Assembly: GCA_964017065.1 (NCBI GenBank)
Contig: OZ024785.1
Span: forward strand, 372,001 to 436,000
Source of the DNA: Haliclona indistincta
Lineage: Eukaryota > Porifera > Demospongiae > Haplosclerida > Chalinidae
Length of the DNA stretch: 64,000 nucleotides
Direction: 5' to 3'
In this document: one piece after another, positions 57,048-64,000 of the stretch
How the letters are laid out: each line of letters starts with the position of its first letter
How positions within the stretch are numbered: position 1 is the stretch's first letter
Position numbers and translations under genes: made by a program
Notes under the pieces: model-generated
What the model was told of the DNA's origin: nothing
The model's input: only the letters and a program-made list of their open reading frames with translations
The model's database searches: none

Positions 57048-57269
57048 CGAAGATGACGAAACTCGATTTTCACCGTTTCCAGGTTCGTCACTTTAGTAAC
57101 AATCTCGAGCAATCTCCTTGCTACTGTAAGATGGGGCAACGCCAGATAGCAGATTTAAGTGTCTTTGGACGTATAAAATTCATCACCAGGCGAAATATCA
57201 GCGTTTGAACGCTAATACATTGTATGTAGCCGCCATCTTGTTTTCTCGTTCAACCCTACATAGGGAGAC

Positions 57270-57871
57270 CAAGAGTAAATAATAGAAGAGAGAGTATCCA
57301 ACTCCAATATACCCGTCAGGGACACTCTCGGGAAAGTAACGTGACCAGCACGCAAGCAAATTGACGTAATCTGACGTACATGTGGCAGTGGAAATCTTGC
57401 CTACGTAACGTAGCTTGTTGTCGCGCCCCGCCTACACCTTGAAGCTATACATTTGTAAACAGCTCGATAAACAGCAAGCGACTCCGCTCCACAGTCAAAG
57501 CGAGCAGCCACTCGTTCACCAGATAGTTTTATTTCTGCCTTAAACACTGCTGGGGAAAACGGCGGCTTAAATTTCGTGTGGGACGCACCGTGACCAAATA
57601 AGATAGCCATCTTCTGGTGGACTTCAAACTGTGGTACTGGCATCCACCTGCAGGCTCTATATCACGCATCCGACTTGAAAATGCTAGCCTTGACTTTCAA
57701 GTGCTGTTGCAATCGTGATCGCGGGCGCGCATACTAAGTCATGACGTTACACGATGAATAATTAATACCGATAAACGTCATCTGCTCGCGTGCTGGTCAC
57801 GTTACTTTCCCGAGAGTGTCCTTGACGGGTATATTGGAGTTGGATACTCTCTCTTCTATTATTTACTCTTG
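57270..57871. mobile_element. 602-bp element with ~87-bp inverted repeats and 7-bp TSD
   Basis: Direct repeats GGGAGAC at 57263-57269 and 57872-57878 flank inverted termini CAAGAGTAAATAATAG / CTATTATTTACTCTTG. The inverted match covers about 87 bp with one or two mismatches. X copies 1 and 2 show the same site unoccupied. The interior is less AT-rich, with an 80-codon minus-strand open frame (57401-57643) of no known family. CA ends and a 7-bp duplication would suit a P-like element, but this is a guess. Confidence 0.85.
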
Positions 57872-57893
57872 GGGAGACACTACCGTGTCTCCC

Positions 57894-58322
57894 TAATAAA
57901 CATGAGCTGAAGTGGGCGTAACATTGAAATCTGGAACGAGGTGAGAGTTCGCGCCGGAGCTATGTTAGCATCCAAGTACTGTACAGGCTGTGATCAGCAC
58001 GGTCAGGTGCACCATGCTCGTACTGGAGATATACAATAGCTAGCTAGCTCTTTTTGTGGCTAAGTTGTACATGTACTGAGGCTAGCGGCCCCGACTTTTT
58101 TGGCATCTGTATACTATTGTATGTACATTGTACTGGGTCTACTGACGATCGGAGGAGAGAACCTGGGCGATGTTAGTGAACAGAAGAAGCAAAGTATAAT
58201 AGAGCTGCACTGTGTTATAAGAATTAAAAATCATTAATTTTGTTGTCAGTATCCGGTAGTGGTAATCAATAACACACAACATGTAAACAATGTTTATTTT
58301 ATCTTGTTTTGGATCATTGTAG
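57894..58322. other. No gene recognised
   Basis: A spacer of about 430 bp between X copy 3 and the Death-domain gene. Nothing recognisable on either strand. Confidence 0.5.
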
Positions 58323-59953
58323 CTAGATTAGTCTCTCGAACAAGAGATCAGTCCAGAACCTTGATAACACTAAGCCACATGAATGGCTGAAGATCACTGC
58401 CTTATAGCTCATTGCGAGCTCATCGTTTAAACAGCACTGAGCTGGATCATCACTATCAATAGTATCAAGGTACTCAGCATTAACTCCCAATTGCAGTCCG
58501 ATTAACCGCCATTTGTGCTTTGTTGCATGAGCTATCTCTTCTCTCTCATCGTCAGTTGGGATTCCATATAGGGAAGCTAAAAATGTGGTGTAAATTAGTC
58601 TGTTCTCATAACCATGGCTGGTATGCTGCCTCACCTAGTCTCTTCTGTTCACCAGCATTGGCATATGTTCTCTCTTGTGGTGATAGAGTAGCATAGACTA
58701 CTTTCTCAGAAGCTAATACAGCTTTTGGCCTCTTCTCTTGAAGCCCAGTTCAGCATATTGGGTCTACAGAACAGATCCAGCTTGATTTCAGTTTTATAAA
58801 CCAAAGTATGTGTGCACAAGAGTGCATGAACAGAAGGAGCATGCAACTTTAGTGCCATTGATGACATACTTCTGCTATTACAAATAAATATGTTGTGTCA
58901 CAGCAGCAAGCAATCACGAGTTGCATGCTGTTCTCGGCGCTTTCAATGGTCTTACTTCGTTTGTGTACAGATAAGCTAGACACCAACAATGCACTTGTAA
59001 CATTGTTTGTCGTTATGCTCGAAGAATTCAGCTTCCAACTTGAAACTTGCTGATCACATGCACATAAATGTACACCACGCATAAATAATGAAGCACAAAA
59101 ACTTCCAAATAAATTATGAGAGTTCTGAGCTCACTGTTGTGAATTTAATTATACTCCGTTGGCACTCACGAACGGTTGATGGTTGCACGCTCCTTCTGTT
59201 CATGCGCTCCTGGTGTGAATCAATGTGCTAGTCTTGTACCTGTGTAGACGCGATTTCAGAAGATTTTTTGGCAGCATCTTCACCTGAAACATTAATTAGG
59301 TACAGAAGTGTGTATGAAATTACTGATGACATGATAACATACTCTTCTAGTTGCAGCTGTATAAATCTTGACATGCAACACCATTTCACCAATTATAGTT
59401 ACTTGGTAAGATTCAGTAGATACTGCATGGTGAGATTCTTCAGTAGATGTTAGAGATACTTATTTGCTACATGTACATGTGTAGTGGAGCTGTAAAATTA
59501 GTCAAGTGCATTGATTTTCTATACACTGAGATAAAAATTATTATACTTGAAATTAATTATAGTAAAGCCATCCTCTTCTTCAGATTTCTTACGGTGACTT
59601 GAGTCATCTACCGCACAAGTACATTCAACTGGTTCCTACATGTAATGATGTAAAACAACATTTCAATGTTGGTTTGAACACACCTCAACAGCGATAGGTA
59701 CTAAAATTAATGTGAAATGTGTCTAAAGTTGCATATCGAGGTGGTTCTTCATCAAGAACCAGAGGAGACTCAGTAGCAATTACCAAAGAAGAAGACTGCA
59801 TTGAAGTAATCTGCAGAGTCGCAATGTTACACTATTTTATGCAATAAAATCATTAATAATCATTGCAGGCAATCAATCAGATAATAAGAGCAATGAATTT
59901 AATTAAAGCTATAATATTTATTATGTGCTCACCTCAGTCAAACTCACTACTTC
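58323..59953 (-). pseudogene. Multi-exon Death-domain gene with damaged last exon
   Basis: Exons that join in phase on the minus strand: 59953-59934 (VVSLTE), 59810-59784 (ITSMQSSSL), 59635-59593 (EPVECTCAVDDSSH), 59283-59240 (EDAAKKSSEIASTQ), 58734-58635 (KRPKAVLASEKVV...NAGEQKRL) and from 58576. Borders are GT..AG; the last intron is 58 bp. The final exon reads SLYGIPTDDEREEIAHATKH and KWRLIGLQLGVNAEYL, helices 1-3 of a Death domain with its Trp. Near 58415 the frame is lost: the expected C-terminal half (FMWLSVIKVLD, then LVRETNLA) is in another frame after a one-base shift and with one TGA. The tiny low-complexity exons look like a linker. A pseudogene or base errors are both possible. 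Further 5' exons are cut off by X copy 2. Confidence 0.65.
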
Positions 59954-60015
59954 TGCAAAAAAATAATTGTAATTATAGATTAGCACTTATGATTTTGAGA
60001 GATGAGCCTGAGTTA

Positions 60016-61090
60016 TTAGGGATGCACAGTAGTGCCTCCCTATGTAGGGTTGAACGAGAAAACAAGATGGCGGCTACATACAATGTATTAGCGTTCAAAC
60101 GCTGATATTTCGCCTGGTGATGAATTTTATACGTCCAAAGACACTTAAATCTGCTATCTGGCGTTGCCCCATCTTACAGTAGCAAGGAGATTGCTCGAGA
60201 TTGTTTCGGAAACGGTGAAAATCGAGTTTCGTCATCTTCGTTTTCTTCTTTCCTTCCTTCCTTCCTTCCTTCCTTCCTTCCTTCCTTCCACTCGCCTAGC
60301 ACCTTTACGTGAGCAGTGCCGAGACCAAAACACCCACGAACAGTCGTGAAATTCTCCTGGCATGTGCCTTTTGAACTTAGTTTTTAGCAAAACGGCGATA
60401 TAAATTCCGCGATTTCTCCATCGTGATCCATTGTCATCGTGATCCATTGTCAGCTAATACCGCATTCACACTACGTGCTAAAACGGAACTGAACCGGGCC
60501 GGCCCGGTTGCAAATCTCTGAAAGTGTGAACGCAACTGAACTGAGCTACAAATCTAACAAATGAACTGAACTGCACCATCGCGGCACACCAACCATAGGT
60601 GGGCCGCTTCCAGCACGGTTCGGTTGTGTCAGAACTTTGATCATAAAGTGTGGCACGGTTCTGTTCGGCCCGGTTCCAACGTGCAGTGTGAACGGGGTAT
60701 AAGTGTTAGACGCCATTAATAATTATAGTGATTGCGCAATACGCACGTGACCAAGCTGTGGTTAGTGCACGTGACCAAGCACAAGCTTGAGTATCGCCAC
60801 GCCGTATAGATCACGGACAACACATATTTGTCTGGAGTCTTCGAAGAACGGTAAGCTAGCAAGCGCAGAATCACCATTCTGCCTTGCCAGATAATTATAA
60901 CCGCCGTAAACATGTGTGGGCGGGGCTCGTATGCACTGTATTTATGCATGCGAAGGCGAGCTGATATCTACAGCATAAGAATTATTTAGCAACAAGTTTA
61001 AAATTGTTAATAATAAAGAAAAGCCATCAACAACAGGAAAACCAAACCAATGGTGGAAACAAAGATGGCACAGTAATTGCATGATATAGA
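60016..61090. repeat. Repeat family X, copy 2
   Basis: It starts AGGGATGCACAGTAGTGCC after ATT and runs to near GCATGATAT, colinear with 41811-42610. A (TTCC)n run is at 60247-60291. It contains a short TCGTGATCCATTGTCA duplication at 60419-60450 and the Harbinger-type MITE. Confidence 0.8.
60458..60699. mobile_element. PIF/Harbinger-type MITE with TAA duplication
   Basis: TAA at 60455-60457 and 60700-60702 flank ends TACCGCATTCACACT and AGTGTGAACGGGGTA (inverted, with two mismatches). The interior has GGGCCGGCCCGG and AACTGAACTGA motifs in both orientations. X copy 1 has the uninterrupted CAGCTAAGTGTTAG at 42212-42225. A 3-bp TWA duplication is typical for PIF/Harbinger. 242 bp, non-coding. 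Confidence 0.9.
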
Positions 61091-61313
61091 AGACACTTTC
61101 ATTCTAAACGTTGACGTGTGCACTTCATTTATTACCACAGACATTATAATGATTTCTTCCTTTGTTTTCCATTGGCTTCCCAAGCAAAACTATTAGTAAT
61201 ATTATTGTCTGATCAAGATACTCTAGCAGACTACTCTTCTCAGTCACAAGATGCTGATGATGACAAACTGTTACACTTAATTTGAAAATGAAAAATTAAG
61301 TATACCATTCCAG

Positions 61314-61831
61314 GGCGAAGCTGTGCTGCCATCTCTGAAGCCCACTAACAGTCAGCTAAGTATTGTTGATGGTTTAGCTGAAAAATTCGAATTTTCAAGT
61401 CATCTTTTTGGCTATTATGATCCTCTAACACAGACAAAAAGGTTAGAAATTTCATTTAAGTACATAATTATACTTTGTACACATTATAGAAAAAGAAGTA
61501 TCATTCTGAAAATGTTGATAAAATCGGACCTTTACTGGCTACATCAGAAAGTGATGATGATTATATACCAGAAGTACCACACGAATGTCAATCTGATAAT
61601 GATCCTCTTCAAGGGAGTGATGAAAGTCCTCAAGATACCTATACTGGAAGTGATGACAGTCCTCAAGATATACCAATGGATATAACCAGATGTGAACTAG
61701 GTCAACAAACTCAAATTCCTGTCTACGAGCAAGTTGGTCTAGTGGGTCAAAAAATATTCCAGCACAGACAGAGGAAAAGACCCATACATATCCTTCTGAG
61801 GTGCATGAGCTCTATACTGTTATACTGTTAA
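61314..61831 (+). pseudogene. Two open exons of an unrecognised acidic protein
   Basis: Exon A (61314-61441) follows acceptor ccattccag and reads LPSLKPTNSQLSIVDG and FSSHLFGYYDPLTQTK up to donor gttaga. Exon B (61490-61831) follows acceptor cattatag and reads KKKYHSENVDKIGPLL, SESDDDYIPEVP, two GSD(E/D)SPQD repeats, then RQRKRPIH and a stop TAA at 61829-61831. Splicing these borders gives a phase mismatch, so either a base is missing or the exons belong to a decayed gene. No family recognised; the acidic-then-basic end could be nuclear. Confidence 0.35.
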
Positions 61832-62500
61832 TAAGTTATTGATAAGTTGTGTAATGACTTGTACTCTGAACTATTTTGCATGACATCATATTTCGTAATC
61901 ATTGATTGTACTATATATTATGCTCCTAGCCTGGTCTTGTTGTTGTTGTGCAAAGAAACTATTTCCCTCCGAGCTGCATGGGCTCGGTTTTATGAATCTG
62001 TGACATTTGGCGACGAGGACGGAGCTGAACCTATATCGATATGGCCACGATATCAGCTTGGTGATGCAAGTTTTTCACCTTAACAATTCTGTATGTGGAT
62101 ATTCTTAGCTTACAGTATCACGCCATTTGACCCCCAACTAGCACATAGAATGAGGACAGTTAATTGTGGGGAGTAACATACATGTAGTGTGTAGTATAGT
62201 CAGCAATGGGTCACCATGTACATACACACACACACACACACAAACACTGTTGACACTTCTCCACTGCTCCATCATCACCATCTCCTCCTCGATCTCCATG
62301 GCAACAGTGTATAATGGTACACAGTCTCACACAGTGTTATACAATGGTGTCATCACATGCTTATTGCTGCTACTGTAGGTCAAGTACTCAGCTATTGCTC
62401 CATGTATGCTCTTGTATTGCTATATTTTCCTAGGTTATTTTGTTTGCCTCTTGTTTTAACATTTCATTATTGTTCATCTTGTTTTCTCTCTCTCTCTCCA
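61832..62500. other. No gene recognised; short (CA)n
   Basis: A (CA)n run at about 62223-62242. The plus-strand open frame at 61847-62083 lacks features of a protein family. No exon was supported. Confidence 0.5.
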
Positions 62501-62506
62501 CCCTGT

Positions 62507-62638
62507 ACCCTGTGAGTTCACTGTGATCTAGACTTTCAAGCTCCTTCTGTACTAGTTCCATTTGCTTCCACTTCTCTTCAGACTCTTAACAAAGTTTGGC
62601 ATCTGAAAGTTCCTTGTGCCTGGCAATCTCATCTTTAC
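62507..62638 (-). pseudogene. Coiled-coil exon with one in-frame stop
   Basis: After acceptor ctacttcatcag the minus strand reads DEIARHKELSDAKLC, a TAA (62585-62587), then ESEEKWKQMELVQKELESLD. The heptad-like spacing continues across the stop, so the exon was once coding. No family assigned. Confidence 0.4.
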
Positions 62639-62886
62639 CTGATGAAGTAGTGTCTGGTAGACAATAAGTGAGGCGTACTGCAAGTTAACATATACACACA
62701 TTTACCGTGCCAATCCTAGATGCATTATCATGCAGTCCAAGGAGAACTATCTTCTCGTGAGTGAATTGTGAACCAATGTCAAAACTGTTGGGTCACATGA
62801 GAAGTCAATGTTACCCACTATGTCCAAGGCCACCACCTCCTTCATCCCGTATTACACTATGGCTAGCGTGTCAATGCCAGCAGCTT

Positions 62887-63358
62887 CTAAGCATTCTGAT
62901 AGTGTGTAGAACGAAACAGGGACCTTCGATGCAAAGACGGTGTGATCAGATTCGGAAGGTGCGACAAGTGGTCCAAGGCTTTGTGATGTATGTGCATAGA
63001 TCTTTTTTCTCCTCTAAAATTCACCTTTGCGTACAGCACAAAGCCACATTCTCCTATGACGGAATATATTACCTGGAAGATCTTTACATAAGTCGCTCCT
63101 TGACTAATTGTCCAATCGCTGAATATGAGTATTAATCCATTGGTTGGGATCGTGATTTTGTCACATCCATACTGCAAACAGATCGGGAGGATGTGACAGA
63201 TCGGATGTCTGTAAGAAAAAATTTGGTCAAAATTAGGTAAAAACTGGTAGTGAGTTGGTTACCGAGAGAATGGAAATCTGCAGGCAGAATTGGACAGGTT
63301 TAGTGAGTTGAGCAGGACGATGAAGATGGAGATGGAAACTAGCTTGTGGTCTGTTTTG
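62887..63358 (-). CDS. Two-exon gene segment, unrecognised, possibly secreted
   Basis: Exon A (63358-63263) follows acceptor ccttctgcag and reads KTDHKLVSISIFIVLLNSL, a hydrophobic signal-like stretch, then ACRFPFSR across donor gtaacc. Exon B (63208-62887) follows acceptor tttcttacag in matching phase: HPICHILPICLQYGCDKIT, then TNGLILIFSDWTISQG and CGFVLYAKVNFRGEK, ending at a stop. Five Cys lie in the first 80 residues. The 54-bp intron and perfect phase argue for a real gene. I do not recognise the protein. A longer plus-strand open frame overlaps it (62761-63135), but it lacks exon borders. Confidence 0.45.
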
Positions 63359-63369
63359 CTGCAGAAGGC

Positions 63370-63830
63370 CTAGGGCGAGCGACTGCATATGTCATTCTTA
63401 TTGTAGCTATACCATCAAGTTATCTCATGTTCAGTCCCGTTGTACTGTACTTATGATGAATTAAGCGTTGAAGTAGTTTCAGTCACTTATCTGTCTTGTA
63501 ATAGCTGCACCTACTCCACACAACTGGAGTAGAGAATGAGTGAGTAAGAGAGAGGGTGGTGAGCGGTGTAAGAGCTGACACAAAGAGAGATACTAGCCAG
63601 TAGAAAGAATAGATCAAATCAATAACTACAAACCATGTCTATTATTGAGAAATCAAACTTTAATGTTATAAGTTATCTTTTTTAGTGCACTATATAATCA
63701 TAGATTATCTTGCCTGATATTAGAGCAGCTTTTGTTGAATGAAAATATTTTTGTAATCATTCTTAATATTTGCTAATGAGTTTCCTTGCTTATTCTGTTT
63801 GCCTCTTGTTTAACATTTCATTATTGTTCA
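63370..63830. other. No gene recognised
   Basis: AT-rich; 63780-63840 repeats about 50 bp of 62430-62490 (TTGTTTAACATTTCATTATT). No exon borders were found. Confidence 0.5.
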
Positions 63831-63839
63831 TCTTGTTTT

Positions 63840-63889
63840 CTCTCCATCTCTCTCACTGTCACTCCCTCTCTCTTTCTCTCTCACTACTC

Positions 63890-63926
<37 letters not shown>

Positions 63927-64000
63927 GTATATCTCACTCTATCTCACTCTATCTCACTCTATCTCACTCTCTCTCTCTCTCTCTCTATCTATCTCTCTAT
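63840..64000. repeat. (CT)n / (CTAT)n microsatellite at the window end
   Basis: CTCT runs, about eight CTAT units (63890-63925), four CTCTATCTCA units and further CT dinucleotides. It runs off the window edge. Confidence 0.95.

Larger units (their letters stand above)
56572..57893. repeat. Repeat family X, copy 3 (reverse orientation, interrupted)
   Basis: It is the reverse complement of 41811-42330 and 60016-60790. Its outer end near 57893 reads AGGGAGACACGGTAGTG inverted, and its inner end breaks off at about 56572, 170 bp upstream of the MULE-like ATG. It contains the long polypurine tract at the usual microsatellite position and is split near its outer end by the 602-bp element 57270-57871. 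Confidence 0.8.

Noticed and set aside
56738..57208. Lys/Arg/Glu-rich frames over the purine tract
   Set aside because: Microsatellite translation without any folded part; the tract length varies between X copies.
57401..57643. Transposase exon in the 602-bp element
   Set aside because: 80 codons without DDE, zinc-finger or THAP pattern; too short to be autonomous.
62761..63135. 124-codon plus-strand frame with ATG
   Set aside because: It overlaps a minus-strand exon with proper splice sites and phase; the plus frame has no supporting feature.

Overview
This is eukaryotic, AT-rich animal DNA with no bacterial-style operons. Very short introns with clean GT..AG borders (58 to 73 bp where they could be paired), Death-domain exons, a BEN-domain exon set, a decayed secreted gene with a CPPGF block and a MULE-like gene with SWIM-type C-terminus all fit a sponge, most likely a demosponge such as Amphimedon. 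The species guess is inference: no search was run and there is no rRNA or mitochondrial marker here.

Layout. 1-45 kb is mostly repeat. A ~2.7 kb tandem duplication (1-2700 / 2701-5856) is followed by three dispersed repeat families that recur through the window: here called Y (6.0, 16.7, 23.2 kb), Z (8.3, 11.0, 38.6 kb) and W (25.3 and 28.3 kb in tandem, with pieces at 22.8, 41 and 43.5 kb). Minisatellites are abundant: a 1.5 kb array of a 27-bp unit at 13.5 kb, two arrays of a 42-bp unit that read as a coiled coil, a 31-bp array, a 47-bp array and others. Protein relics in this part nearly all lie on the minus strand: kinesin motor pieces, a coiled coil, a Death domain (20.8 kb) and a reverse-transcriptase scrap (27.9 kb). 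A perfect 146-bp inverted repeat sits at 42.65-43.01 kb.

39.4-63.4 kb is richer in genes: an SP-rich plus-strand open exon and a BEN-domain gene converging at 39.9 kb; a decayed secreted-protein gene at 44.4-45.6 kb; a decayed gene resembling the DUF6589-type family at 46.7-48.3 kb; a spliced MULE-like transposase gene at 51.2-56.4 kb; a multi-exon Death-domain gene at 58.3-60.0 kb; and a small two-exon cysteine-containing gene at 62.9-63.4 kb that I do not recognise.

The main result is a set of nested, non-autonomous DNA transposons whose borders can be read to the base from target-site duplications: a Mutator-type MITE with 9-bp TSD (21558-21860), a hAT MITE with 8-bp TSD (46085-46557), a piggyBac-type MITE with TTAA duplication that splits the MULE coding sequence (52899-53497), a second 9-bp-TSD MITE inside a MULE intron (54646-54995), a 602-bp long-TIR element with 7-bp TSD (57270-57871) and a PIF/Harbinger-type MITE with TAA duplication (60458-60699). 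For three of them an unoccupied reference can be read in the window. Two paralogous micro-inversions flanked by short inverted repeats are the most unusual structural signal. I found no convincing new enzymatic or defence system.
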